Shown: positions 21,286-31,132, numbered from the stretch's first letter. The stretch is 64,000 nt of DNA from Aricia agestis (GCF_905147365.1 NC_056420.1:12968001-13032000), one strand, 5' to 3'. A program made the numbers and translations. The notes: generated by a model not told the origin, from the letters alone.

Positions 21286-21900
21286 CCCTGGACCAAAGTA
21301 AAAGCTTGTAAAGCAACATTTATTTGAAACTTTATTTGCGAGGAACTAAGATGAAGATGAAATAAGTTAGTTAGATATTATCCTTTTTAATTAGATGAAT
21401 ATATTAATAAAAGATAAATAAACACCAAAATTTACTATACATTATAATAAAGTATAAGAAAATTGTATAATTGTTGCCGTGAAAACCAAAATACTGACTG
21501 CAGCTGTTAATTAATTCGTTTTGCAAAATTTTGTGTTATAAAGTAGAACCTGTAACTTTAAAAAAATCAAAGTAAACTAAATAGTATATATAATAATTAG
21601 TGAGTAATGAATACATAATATTAATAGGCCGCATGTACATATTTTCTACTCTATGGCAGGCCCCTATAAATTTTGATAAGCACTTAACAATCCTGACATT
21701 GGCTTTGACGGTTTTGCTTACGATGTGTTGGCTAGTGTTCAGCAATGATTGCTGGAAATGCTAAAAGAAAGCATAAAACAGGTACGTAAGTCGTAACGAT
21801 TTCAGTAGAATGTATGTTTCTCGGTAGAAAGAAACTACTGATGCTATAGGTTCAAAATACACCAAAATAGGCTGAGTATTTTTTGTACCTAAATTATAAT
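21286..21900. other. No recognised feature
   Basis: A+T-rich; small frames only. Confidence 0.35.
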
Positions 21901-22089
21901 TCGACGACTTCTGTGGCTCAGTTGGTGGGCTGTTGGTAGCTCAAGCCGGGGGTCGCGGGTTCGAATCCCGCCGACGGAACAAAAAGTTTTCAAATTTCCT
22001 GGGTCATGGATGTGTATTAAATATGTGTATGATATAAAAAATCTTAAATATATTATGTATAGTATAAAAATATTAAATATATTTCCGTT

Positions 22090-23319
22090 AACATTTTAAA
22101 CTTTCGCGTTGCATTATAATTAAACTTTTTAATCGGGACTTAACGCGACTTATTTAAGTAGTAATGCTACTACGAGTACATACTTTTTCTCGACGTTTCG
22201 GCCGTGTTGCAACGGCCGTGGTCACGAGGGGACTGCAGGAGCGCGACGTCTTCGTTTGCACCGGGCGGTCGGTTCTACGACTACCCTCGAGTTGTCCAAT
22301 ATTTGTGTTCCAATACACTGAAAGTCAGTAGGTTCACTGCGACACGCAACACTAACTGTATCCGGGTTTACACTTATAGACAGAGGTGACACACGCGGTT
22401 TGCACTTATTGATCACTGGATTCCAGGCGGGCGACAATTTAAATCCGTCCTCACGATTGAAATTTTTGTACTTTTTAATTTCAATTGCTTCACGTATTAC
22501 TCTCGTGTGGTAATGACGATCCGTAGAGAGGATTTTAGGGTCGTGTAGCTCCATCCAGTGATTAGTCCCCATATCGAGCAGATGTTCTGCTACCGCGGAT
22601 TTATTTGTCTGGCGATTTTTCACTGCGGCTATGTGCTCTTTCACTCTTTCGCAAATAGTCCGTTTCGTTTGGCCAATGTACGAACTACCACAGCTACAAT
22701 CTATTTTATAAACCCCAGGAGTTTGGAAAGGTAAGGAATCCTTTGGTGACCGAAGTACTTGTGATATTTTACGTAACGGAGTATACACAGTCTTAATGGA
22801 GTATTTCCTCAGCTCTGTTCCAATTTTGTCCGTTACGCCTTTGACGTATGGTAAAAATGCTGCTTGACGGTTCACCTCTGGATACCTCGTTTTCTCCTTC
22901 TGTCTTCTCAATCCCCTCGACACCTTATACCCGTTACGTCTAAGTACCTCCTGAACATGTGTTAGCTCCTTGGGCAAATGTTCAGGGTCACAAAGGTTAT
23001 GAGCTCTGTTTGTTAATGATGATATAACAGATTGAAGATGCCGAGGATGATGATGAGAAGATGCGTGTAGATATCTGTCAGTGTGTGTAGGTTTTCTGTA
23101 CACAGTGTGGGATAATGTACCATCCTCCTTCACTTTGATCTCCACATCCAAAAATGCGAGGCATCTGTTTTTCTCCATCTCGTAGGTGAACTTTATTTTT
23201 GGATGGATTGAGTTAAGGTAATTAACATACTGTTCTATTTCCTGTAAAAAAAAAGTATGTACTCGTAGTAGCATTGCTACTTAAATAAGTCGCGTTAAGT
23301 CCCGATTAAAAAGTTTAAT
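22090..23319 (-). mobile_element. Penelope-like element, 5'-truncated, with inverted ends
   Basis: A 1230-bp insertion flanked by a 12-bp duplication (TATATTTCCGTT at 22078-22089 and 23320-23331). About 70 bp at the left (22119-22188, TTAATCGGGACTTAACGCG onward) reappears inverted at the right (23251-23319). The coding region between reads on the minus strand. Penelope-like elements are known for complex or inverted terminal copies; here the inverted segment replaces the upstream RT half. A reduced form with only the two ends lies at 61140-61323. Confidence 0.85.
22222..23274 (-). CDS. Penelope-like element protein: end of RT plus GIY-YIG endonuclease (N-terminally truncated)
   Basis: A 350-codon open frame. 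Residues ~40-70 (FLDVEI, YRKPTHTDRYLH) match the thumb-proximal end of Penelope-type reverse transcriptases; the palm with its catalytic aspartates is absent. Residues ~187-270 form a GIY-YIG nuclease: GVY at 187-189, YIG at 199-201, then TKRTICERVKEH with Arg210 and His214, and REAIE with Glu262 in the usual catalytic position. A Cys pair precedes YIG (CSCG, 193-196). Full Penelope-like proteins are roughly twice this length. The first ~10 codons come from the inverted terminal copy, so the ATG is probably accidental. With no RT core this copy cannot retrotranspose alone, but the nuclease part looks intact and has no stops. Confidence 0.85.
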   Translation of the reverse strand: MLLRVHTFFLQEIEQYVNYLNSIHPKIKFTYEMEKNRCLAFLDVEIKVKEDGTLSHTVYRKPTHTDRYLHASSHHHPRHLQSVISSLTNRAHNLCDPEHLPKELTHVQEVLRRNGYKVSRGLRRQKEKTRYPEVNRQAAFLPYVKGVTDKIGTELRKYSIKTVYTPLRKISQVLRSPKDSLPFQTPGVYKIDCSCGSSYIGQTKRTICERVKEHIAAVKNRQTNKSAVAEHLLDMGTNHWMELHDPKILSTDRHYHTRVIREAIEIKKYKNFNREDGFKLSPAWNPVINKCKPRVSPLSISVNPDTVSVACRSEPTDFQCIGTQILDNSRVVVEPTARCKRRRRAPAVPS

Positions 23320-23409
23320 TATATTTCCGTTGTCTGGTACCCGTAACACAAGTCCTTAAGTACTTACCATAGGGCCAGACTGACGAAGCGACTATAGATA
23401 TTATTTAAA

Positions 23410-23815
23410 GAAAAAAAGAAAATGTCCTATACCATGAATGATTTTCTGCTACATAGTAATTATGTAGGCTACCCTACGTATTGGAATCATCTGGTAAGCA
23501 TTATAAATCAATATAGCTAACCAAAAATCACGATGTTTATAATACCTATTTGATAATTAATAATGTAATATACAGTATGCACGTTTGACAAACTCGTCAA
23601 ATTCTTCTAAGATAATTAATAGCTATGTCCACATTATGCGCTTTCGTCTTCAATTTTCGTCATTTTCTTTCATTCAACTTGAATGCGTCAACGAACGCAA
23701 CGCCAACATTGTCATTATTGAAGTTTTGGATACGGTCAGAGGGCATGCGTCTCGGGCATGCCTCACCTTCGCTGTTGAACAGAAAAAGGCACAGTGTGAA
23801 CAAAGCTTTTAGGAC
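23410..23815. other. Mostly unrecognised; possible MITE scrap
   Basis: At 23725-23765, GTCAGAGGGCATGCGTC and GGGCATGCCTCAC look like a GC-rich fragment of an eroded element. The overlapping frames at 23585-23831 are not convincing as coding. Confidence 0.3.
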
Positions 23816-23820
23816 TTTAT

Positions 23821-24136
23821 TAAAAAGATAAAACCGACTTCAAAATTGTACATAATTAAGAATTAAAATTCCCTATCTCAAGAACTACTGAACCGATTTT
23901 GATGAAATTTGCAGCATTCCCTAAGTTAAAAAATACCTAGTATAACAAAAAAATACTTTAATCGGACTTGTAGTTTCGAAGATATACTAACATGCCAACA
24001 ATGCGTATGCAAACAATGCCTATTTGTTCAGACGCTAATATAGAGTAACAACGAAAACTGGGCAATTAATTCTGGAAATATTACACGCATACACGTCGAA
24101 TTAATAACCTCCTTTTTTTTAATTCGGTTGAAAAAG
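23821..24136 (+). mobile_element. Rep-Q, near full length
   Basis: AAAACCGACTTCAAAATTG, then GAACCGATTTTGATGAAATT, then GTTCAGACGCTAATATAG, then TCGAATTAATAACCTCC, ending with AATTCGGTTGAAAAA. The ends are weakly inverted (AACCGACTTC versus the usual GAAGTCGGTT). Confidence 0.65.
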
Positions 24137-24256
24137 TAGCTGAAAATTTGTGACCTAGATATACCCTTTATTAGATAGTAGCTTCATCCTACGTCTTCGC
24201 CTCCGTTAATTTGCTACTCCGAGGAAGCAAACGTTGATTCCCTATTTTACTAGTTA

Positions 24257-24497
24257 TGCTAAGTACTCACATGCGGTTTTGCTCGATAGTTTTACTCCAA
24301 ATCGAGTAATAATTACTGTGTGGACCGCAAAACTCACAGCTCGAAGGCTCGCATCGAGCCGGCTTGATGGAATTAAATGTATCGATTTAGAATAAAACTA
24401 TCGAGCAATGATGAATGTGTGGACGAAATCCCGAGCCGCGAGTTTTGCTTGACGTTATTGCTCGATCGAGCAAAACCGTATGTGAGTACATAGCATA
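24257..24497. mobile_element. Inverted-repeat MITE, ~240 bp
   Basis: Ends GTACTCACATGCGGTTTTGC / GCAAAACCGTATGTGAGTAC, extended outwards by TATGCTA / TAGCATA. Inside, CTCGATAG and CTATCGAG recur several times in both orientations. No unambiguous TSD. Confidence 0.6.
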
Positions 24498-24649
24498 ACA
24501 TGTGCAATATTGAAGAAACTTTGGTTGCTTTCATATTATTTTAAAAGTTTTTCTTTAACTTTTATTTGAAAGTTAGAGTCATTTTGAAAAAAATTATCCT
24601 ATCTTACTTCCAATACCTCCAAATATACGCGTACAAAGTTTCATAATGA

Positions 24650-25026
24650 GCCAAAATTCGTTTATTGCGCGGGAAAAATACATTTTTCCGGGATAAAAAC
24701 TATCCTAAGTCCTTTCCTGGGACTCAAAGTATCTACATAAATAATAACCAAATGTCATTAGAATCGGTTCAGTGGTTTAAGCGGGAACCTATACGACCTG
24801 CAAACCTTCAAGAAGAGAGCGTATTCCTTCTTAAAAGGCCGGCAACGCGCCTGCAGCTCTTCTGATGTTGCGAGTGTCCATGGGCGATTGACGAACCGAC
24901 GACGACGCGACGTATACGGTAGTTGCTTACCATCAGGTGACCCGTTTACTCGTTTAGTTCCTTATTTATTAAAAAAAAGTAACAGACAGACAGACACACT
25001 TCCGTGTTTATAATATTAGTATGGAT
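24650..25026 (-). mobile_element. HelA with a nested SINE-1
   Basis: The left part CCAAAATTCGTTTATTGCG to GAATCGGTTCAGTGG and the right part AACAGACAGACAGACACAC to AATATTAGTATGGAT are the two halves of one minus-strand HelA. A truncated SINE-1 (24822-24978) lies between them. The 3' terminus is lost at 24650. Confidence 0.75.
24822..24978 (+). mobile_element. SINE-1, 5'-truncated, nested in HelA
   Basis: AAAAGGCCGGCAACGCGCC to CCGTTTACTCG and an A tail. About 30 bases containing several CGACG words (24889-24917) interrupt the GGGCGACGGAAG block, a change not seen in other copies. Confidence 0.7.
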
Positions 25027-25243
25027 TATTATATGCTTAGTTTCCAGAAGTCGTTATGACTGTAGCATACATTCCTCCACTCGCAGTCACTCAGAGACAA
25101 AATATAAAAATGCCTCTCAAACTGTAACCGCGTACATACGTTACAGTCTGACGTAGATTTACGTTGTCTCTTCACGGTCAATAGCGCCGCGGAGTTACGG
25201 GGTCCGCGGGGTATTCACTTATTTATTGCTGTCCAATGCTTAA

Positions 25244-25869
25244 GGTGACGCCGCGTTAGGCATCCATTATACGATCATGCAAGCGTCAGTCAATTGCGTC
25301 AATCGTGAATTATGTTTGACTGATGGTGACTGATCGACTGACGAATGTATCCAGATTTTCGTCAATCAGCTTCATGCAACCGTCAGTCACGCTCTTACAC
25401 GGTAGGTTACCCATCAGTCACAGTCATGACTGTGGTAAAACTGACAGCAAAACCTACCGTCTAATGCATGCCTTAAAGTAAAAAACCGTGTTGGATATGT
25501 TTTAGAAAACAAGCAATGGAACAGCAAAAAAACGGAAAAGGCGTAAGCGACAAAATGGTTTTTGTCGCGTAATTTAAAAACCATAAATACATTTCATAAA
25601 GCTATGGGCAAATTGAAGTGTTTGCTTGAACCAATTTATGTACAAATTTTGGAAGCTTAAATCTCTCTCCTCTGTTGGCAAAATAGGAATCCCTTTTTTT
25701 ATAGAGGACTTTTTGATTGATGTGTTATAAAAGTTGACCAATCGTGTTATGCTATGGGTAATTCAAAGACAAAGACATGATGAATACTGGCAATGAACTT
25801 TAATTTCTTAGTTTTAATCATTGCTGAGAAAAATCTATATTGCTACAGCCAAATTATCAAGGCGTCGCC
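25244..25869. mobile_element. TTAA-MITE, copy 3, carrying a nested MITE
   Basis: GGTGACGCCGCG to ATCAAGGCGTCGCC with TTAA at 25240-25243 and 25870-25873. After 12-15 bases the element is broken by the insertion at 25259-25472 and resumes at AAAGTAAAAAACCG. Confidence 0.8.
25259..25472. mobile_element. Harbinger-like MITE nested in a TTAA-MITE, 214 bp
   Basis: Ends GGCATCCATTATACG / CTAATGCATGCC (complement GGCATGCATTAG), flanked by TTA on both sides (25256-25258, 25473-25475). Several GTCAGTC / GACTGAC words recur inside in both orientations. Comparison with the copies at 8630 and 18140 gives the exact empty site. Confidence 0.75.
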
Positions 25870-25957
25870 TTAAGCACATAAAGCAGAGGAATATAACGTT
25901 AGGGTCAAATCACATTGAAGCAAACTACTTGGTTAATCTATAATTATCCATACTATT

Positions 25958-26023
25958 TCCATACTAATATTAAAAATGCGAAAGTGTGTCTGTATCTCTT
26001 TACGCCCAAACCGCTAAATCGAT
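25958..26023 (+). mobile_element. HelA head fragment
   Basis: TCCATACTAATATTAAAAATG and CGCCCAAACCGCTAAATCG; truncated after CGATTTCAT. Confidence 0.6.
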
Positions 26024-26211
26024 TTCATAGTAAAAGTAGGGGAAGTAAGTTATCTTCATACAAAGGCACCGCGCGCGGCTAGTATGTGTGCGCCATAGTA
26101 TCAATGCGTCGTCACATGGCACACAACAAAATCTCGGACAATATTTCGGCATTACCAGTCGGGGCTAGCACTTTACGCTGCACGCTCGCACCACGGCTAA
26201 ACGAATCAAAA

Positions 26212-26324
26212 ATGTCCGATCATAATCGCAGGAGTAATAGATATTGCTGTGTGTTTGGGTGTTTTAATAGTAATGCAACAATTCCAGAATTGTCTTTGTT
26301 TAAATTACCTGTTGAACAGGAAAG
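26212..26324 (+). CDS. THAP-domain exon, N-terminal half of the zinc finger (orphan)
   Basis: From ATG at 26212 the frame reads MSDHNRRSNRYCCVFGCFN, then PELSLFKLPVEQE. CCxxGCxN followed about ten residues later by the S-L-F-x-L-P segment is the start of a THAP zinc finger, a C2CH DNA-binding domain found in P-element transposases and in host regulators. The second half (Trp, Cys-x2-His) is not encoded here. A possible splice donor (AAAG then GTCAGT) sits at 26325, so the rest may be in a distant exon; I could not find it by eye. The frame itself runs on to 26358. The region upstream is moderately GC-rich and could hold a promoter. Alternatives: a remnant of a P-type transposon or a pseudogene. 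Confidence 0.5.
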
Positions 26325-26329
26325 GTCAG

Positions 26330-26950
26330 TACTACGCACTTATTCTAGCATAATATAATAATTTTTACTTGATGATCAGATACCTACTTACTTCTTTTTT
26401 ATTGTATTAGTTTTCTATCACACAAAGGAAGTAGGTAGGTAGGTAGATCTACTTTCCCACTAGAACATAGTATAAATAAGATAATGTTTTATGTACTTTT
26501 GATCCGTCAACTAATTTGCCGCTATTGCTTTGTTTACGTAATAGTAATTTGCCGATTTCTCTGTGTTGTAGACTGTATATTTACCAATAAGTACCTAATT
26601 GACTAATGTAAATCACAATACACATAAAGCAAAGTTCGAATCATAACAACAGATTTGTTTATAGTAAGTATAAGAGACAGGCGTTAGTTTTTAATGTTGT
26701 TTTACAGGGTATTTTTATAATTTTATTTAGACATCGGATTATATGCACGATCAAAGTGCCGAAATATGCATGCAAATATGCACGAAAAATGGCCGAAATA
26801 TACACAAAATATATGCACAATAAGGATTTACTTTTTATTAAAAGTCCGCGACGTTGCCGCTGTTCATGCGGTTGCGCGAACGAAGCGCGGACGGCCGCTC
26901 CCACACCAACCCGCCGCGCCTCCGCGCCGCCTAAAATTGACAACCCTAAG
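26330..26950. other. No recognised gene or repeat
   Basis: Contains a small stem made of CTACTTACTTC (26390) and GAAGTAGGTAGG (26427), and a GC-rich patch at 26845-26935 with CGCGCGAAC-like words, open in several frames without a motif. The continuation of the THAP exon was sought here and not found. Confidence 0.35.
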
Positions 26951-26954
26951 ACTT

Positions 26955-27030
26955 TTACTATGTCGATTTTATTGAAATTTGGTATGTAAATACTTAAGAG
27001 TCCCGGGATAAAAAGTACATATCATAATAA
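26955..27030 (+). mobile_element. HelA fragment, left part of a split copy
   Basis: GATTTTATTGAAATTTGGTATG and GAGTCCCGGGATAAAAAG. The 3' portion seems to resume at 27528, so the LINE tail between them may have inserted here. Confidence 0.45.
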
Positions 27031-27339
27031 TTAATATGTCCTTATATGATACGTTTTATCATACTATTATGTCCTAACATATTATTATGATTACGTTAAA
27101 TTCATTTAAAAATCTGGTCAAGCTACACTATTTAAATATTTGTAAATAATTTATGTTTATGTTTCAAGTTCATGGTATGTCCGTGTTGTACTATGTCATA
27201 AGTCATTATTCCTATTAATATAATTCTATAAATTATGTATATTGTATAGTATTATTTTGTGATATATATATTTCGTATTTATGTATAGTATTGTTGTATA
27301 TATATGTATATTTATTTATATATTTATAATAATATAATA

Positions 27340-27538
27340 TTTGTATTCTTTTGTCTGCGCATGCACACTTATCTCTTCCACAATTTTCACCTTCGCTCGT
27401 GGTTGCCTGGAAGAGATTGCTACCTAGTAATAAGGCCGCCATTGTGACACCTATGTAAAATCTTGTTTAAATTGTTTGTATTCTCTATGTATTGTGTGCA
27501 CAATAAAGAATATTTGAATTGAATTGAATATGATACTT
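27340..27538 (+). mobile_element. Non-LTR retrotransposon 3' tail with a (GAATT)n end
   Basis: GTTGCCTGGAAGAGATTGC, TAATAAGGCCGCCATTG and the AATAAA-type CACAATAAAGAAT lead to TTGAATTGAATTGAA. This ending is typical of a lepidopteran LINE that terminates in short tandem repeats instead of poly(A). Coding sequence is absent and the clade is undetermined. Confidence 0.6.
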
Positions 27539-27613
27539 TGTACTACGAAAAAATGTACGGTTCCCGCGAGATAAAATAATTTTGACCCAACGAAGTTGCA
27601 GGCAGCGTCTCGT
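27539..27613 (+). mobile_element. HelA fragment, right part
   Basis: ATGTACGGTTCCCGCGAGAT and CCAACGAAGTTGCAGGCAGCG (3' hairpin region), ending CGTCTCGTG instead of CATCTAGT. Confidence 0.55.
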
Positions 27614-27995
27614 GTTAAATACATTTTTGCTTGTCTGCACGAAAATATTGTCTATTTCGTGTACAATTGTCTTTACTTAGTTACATTTACATCTTTCCTA
27701 TAGCAGTTAGAATGTCTCATCTCTATTCAATCGTCTTCTCAATCGCCCAAAAGAGTTCTCGACTCCATTCCTTGTGATTAAAGCCTCAATAAAAACTTTC
27801 TCCGGGAAAATTTGGCACAAAAATAATACTTGGCAAATGAATTCTATGTTTATGACTACGAGTATATTTGGGTGGGTGCCTAATATTGCTTTTGGTTAGC
27901 CTGTGTGTCAGGGTTAATTGGGGCTTAAAAATTCCATAAAGCCCGGAAAGATGGGTAGGTCGAGTAACGAACAGGGGCACGCTTTGTGCATTTTT

Positions 27996-28184
27996 CTAGA
28001 TTGCGCTAAAATTCTTTTATCGCGCGGGAACCGTACATTTTACCAAGATAAAAAGTATTCAATGTCCTTTTCCGGGACTGAAAGTATCTCCATATAGAAT
28101 TTCAGCAAAATCGATTCAACAGTTTTGGTGTCAAGATGTAACATACAGACAGACACAATTTCACATTTATAATATTAGTATAGG
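27996..28184 (-). mobile_element. HelA, 3' hairpin deleted
   Basis: CTAGA is followed directly by TTGCGCTAAAATTC, skipping the usual TGACGCCCGCAACTCCG. The body and head (TTATAATATTAGTATAGG) are intact. It lies next to the P8-MITE at 28196. Confidence 0.65.
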
Positions 28185-28195
28185 TAAACAGAAAT

Positions 28196-28466
28196 CATAA
28201 AGTTAATATACCTAGCGGAATAGAGAAACAAAGGCCTGAGCAAGAGAGATGTCACTATCAGTAACACTGCGTGGTAAAAAGAGACGTGTGATACATGACA
28301 GCAGCTCTCTTTTTTGACGTCCAGTCGGCACGTGCCGCACGTTGACATCATGCTTGTGTAAGTGTATACGTACACATATTTTTCACACAGATGTAAGCCA
28401 ATTTCAGTTTCGTTTGACAGCTCGAGATTGTTGCTCTATTCCGCTAGGTATATTAATAACTTTATG
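28196..28466. mobile_element. P8-MITE copy 1 (8-bp TSD ACAGAAAT)
   Basis: Ends CATAAAGTTAATATACC...TAGCGGAATAGAG and the reverse complement, TIR about 30 bp (the right TIR has a 3-bp insertion). Flanked by ACAGAAAT at 28188-28195 and 28467-28474. Interior is non-coding (GACGTCCAGTCGGCACGTGCC). An 8-bp TSD fits hAT or P; the CAT start and ~30-bp TIR lean toward P. Confidence 0.85.
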
Positions 28467-28733
28467 ACAGAAATAAATCAAGATAGAACGGTGACGCGAT
28501 TGCGTTGCTTAGGAATCACTCGTGTCAATTTTTGCATAAGCCACGACCCCCATGTTACGTCATTGCTAAGGAAACAGTGATGTGACACGCACTGGAAAAA
28601 TCGGAGACATATCGGTATTATCGACAAACAGTAACCGAACATTTCCGTGTTTACTAAGATCTAATTGATGATTAATTTCATAACGTTATATTATAATATT
28701 TTTTTTAATTTACTTAAAATAAATATTATTAAA

Positions 28734-28945
28734 ACTAGATGACCCGGTCAGCTTTGTATCACTTCCCTTCTAATACCCGTATTTTCTTACCGCACAGATT
28801 TGTGCGGTAAGAAAATACGGGTACAAATGGCAAAAGGGCGATCCCACAAATATTTGAAGACTAAAATTACCCAGATCGATTCAGCCATCTCGAGTTTTTA
28901 TTTAGCGAAACTTACAAAATTGTAAATACATTTTTATAATATTTA
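28734..28945 (-). mobile_element. HelC-like element with an inserted perfect hairpin
   Basis: CTAGATGACCCGGTCAGC at the 3' end (minus strand) and CCCAGATCGATTCAGCCATC in the body resemble HelC. The hairpin at 28774-28823 breaks it. Confidence 0.5.
28774..28823. repeat. Perfect 23-bp hairpin, 4-nt loop
   Basis: TACCCGTATTTTCTTACCGC plus ACA, loop GATT, then the exact complement. At 50 bp it is far longer than a Helitron 3' hairpin. Confidence 0.85.
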
Positions 28946-29242
28946 CTTTTTTAACATAATATTTTTCAAAGAGGATAATATAAACTACGTTACAAGATTT
29001 TTTGTAATATTAATAACAGTGTAAACAAAAAAAACCGACCTTTCACAGAATATAAACACAGCGTACCTAAACAAATTCTGGCACAGGAAATTAAACACTC
29101 AAAATGGCAAAAGGGCGATCCTATGTCTAGATAAAAAATAATATATCATGAGCTTTTCTATTTTTTCAGAGGATTTATATCTTTGTACTTATGTAATACA
29201 TACAAGTATTTTTTACTTATCACTACCACTCCATTAAATAAT

Positions 29243-29790
29243 TGGCCAAGTGTGAGTCAGACTCGCGTACGAAGGGTTCCGTATCGTTATGGAGGAAAAA
29301 AATGCCAAAAATTGCCTTAATTATTTATTTTATTTAAATTTAATAATTAATTATTAAAATATAAATACAATTGAGTATTTTGTGAATGTTTCAGGTGCCT
29401 ATCTATTAATATAATTTATATCGAGCAAAAAATTGCAAGAACACGTTTGTTGTATGGGAGCCCCCTTAAGTATTTAATTTATTTTGTTTTTAGTATTTGT
29501 TGTTATAGCAGCAACAGATATACATAATCTGTGAAAATTTCAACTCTCTAGCTATTACCGTTCTTGAGTTACAGCCTGGAGACAGACAGACGGACAGACA
29601 GACAGACTGACAGACAGACGGACAGATAGACGGACAGATAGACATCGAAGTCTCATGAATAGGCATCTGTGTAGCCCCGACGTTCAGAGAATATTTGAAA
29701 AAATTTATTCTGAATAAAAAATTTTGAGTTTGAGTTTGAGTTTAGGGTCCCGTTTTCACCCTTTGGATACGGAACCTTAAAAATACACTG
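29243..29790 (+). mobile_element. Rep-G with GACA/GACG array and a nested LINE tail
   Basis: TTGGCCAAGTGTGAGTCAG, GAAGGGTTCCGTATCG, TATGGGAGCCCCCTTAAG, GTTACAGCCTGGAGACAGAC, then (GACA/GACG)n to 29643, and finally AGGGTCCCGTTTTCACCC and GGATACGGAACCTTAAAAA. The family is abundant in Lepidoptera as I recall; class unresolved. A retroelement tail (29661-29743) sits just before the last block. Confidence 0.7.
29661..29743 (+). mobile_element. Nested non-LTR tail with (GAGTTT)n
   Basis: CCCCGACGTTCAGAGAATAT, TTCTGAATAAAAAATTTTGA, then TTTGAGTTTGAGTTT. The other Rep-G copies lack this segment. A similar tail lies at 54786-54857. Confidence 0.6.
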
Positions 29791-30397
29791 CGCATAACAA
29801 GGTCTGTTCGTGATTGCCTGGCAAATTGGAAACGTTACATGACAGACAAAAAACGGACCTTGAATAGTTATACGCCACGTAAATATATCTATACGTCTGA
29901 TGGTAATTGTATACATATTTATATGAAAAATAAAATTTTAAACTTATTGGGTTGTTTAGGTCGTCTTAATGTTTTTCACAAATTGTATTAAAACAAATTT
30001 TATCGAGTTGAAATTAAATTTATATACCGATCGCGTAAACCAGCGGATCCCAGCGAAGCGGAGGCCTTTGGAAAAACAAAAATGTCTTTATTTAAAAATA
30101 TATAACATATAAATCTTAACATTAAGTGTAGATTATTCAGTATCCACTTACGTTCATTTTAAGACTGACCTTTGATGGATAATGTAGGTTAGTATATAAA
30201 GATAATGGTATTTGATAATGATGATGCTCAGAAAGTGGTAGATTACCGAAACCTTTTAAAACAATGGTCATAATAATATAAGAGCTACGATGAAGGCTTT
30301 ATGTAGGTCATTGACCCCCTGCTGCTAAATTAAAGCGAACATTTTTCGCAAAAAAACTTGTTCAATATTATGTTTTACTATTTAATAAAAAATAAAA

Positions 30398-30678
30398 TCG
30401 GCCAAGTGGGAGTTGGACTCGCACACGAATGGTTCCCTACCATTATAGAGTAAAAATAGTAAAAAAATGTGTTTTTTGTATGGGAGCCCCCTTTAAATAT
30501 TTTTATTTCCTTTTTAGTATATATTGTTACAGCGGTAACAGAAATACATAATCTATGAAAATTTCAACTCTCTAGCTAATACCGTTCTTGAGTAACAGCC
30601 TGGAGACAGACGGACAAACATCTGAATCTTAGTAATAGGTCCCGTTTTTACCTTTGGGTACGGAACTCTAAAAAATAA
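30398..30678 (+). mobile_element. Rep-G copy without the array expansion
   Basis: CGGCCAAGTGGGAGTTGGAC to CTTTGGGTACGGAACTCTAA. Only GACAGACGGACAAAC remains where 29579-29643 has a long array. Confidence 0.75.
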
Positions 30679-30689
30679 AAATCGTGGTC

Positions 30690-30855
30690 GAGATATTAAG
30701 TACCCCCGACAAAAAGAGGGGTGTTATAAGTTTGACGTGTCTGTCTGTCGGTCTGTCTGTATGTCTGTCTGTCTGTCTGTGGCATCGTAGCATCCAAACG
30801 GGTGGACCGATTTTGATCTAGTTTTGTTTGAAAGCTGACTTAATTGATTAGTTTA
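30690..30855 (+). repeat. Interspersed repeat with a TCTG array
   Basis: CCCCGACAAAAAGAGGGGTG, TTTGACGTGTCTGTCTGTC, GGCATCGTAGCATCC, then GGTGGACCGATTTTGATC. It is separate from Rep-G although adjacent. Confidence 0.55.
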
Positions 30856-31132
30856 TTAATTAGTAGATGTTTAAACTTCTTCGCAAGTTGAACAGAATTT
30901 TGAAGCAACGTCAAAAAGAACGAAAAAGATTAAAGAAGACGTAGGACAAAAAGAAGTGTGTTTTTCCACATTAATATGTGCTCTTTTTCTATCCCGGAAC
31001 CCCTGGAAATATCTCCATACCAAATTCCAAATCAGTGCGATTCAAGCGTTTGGAAAAATGTCGTTGCAAGTTTAGTCATGACATGCAAGCTTATCGATAG
31101 ATTGGCTGACAATAAAAAGGTCATTCATCCTA

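Larger units (their letters stand above)
21903..23407 (+). mobile_element. SINE-T2, tRNA-derived, split by a Penelope-like insertion
   Basis: The head has TGTGGCTCAGTTGG (A box) and CGCGGGTTCGAATCCCG (perfect B box), then GGTCATGGATGTGTATT and TTAAATATATTTCCGTT. It resumes at 23332 with GTCTGGTACCCGTAACAC and GGGCCAGACTGACG. The uninterrupted copy at 58152-58427 shows the two halves joined, so 22090-23319 plus one duplicated target is a later insertion. Confidence 0.85.
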
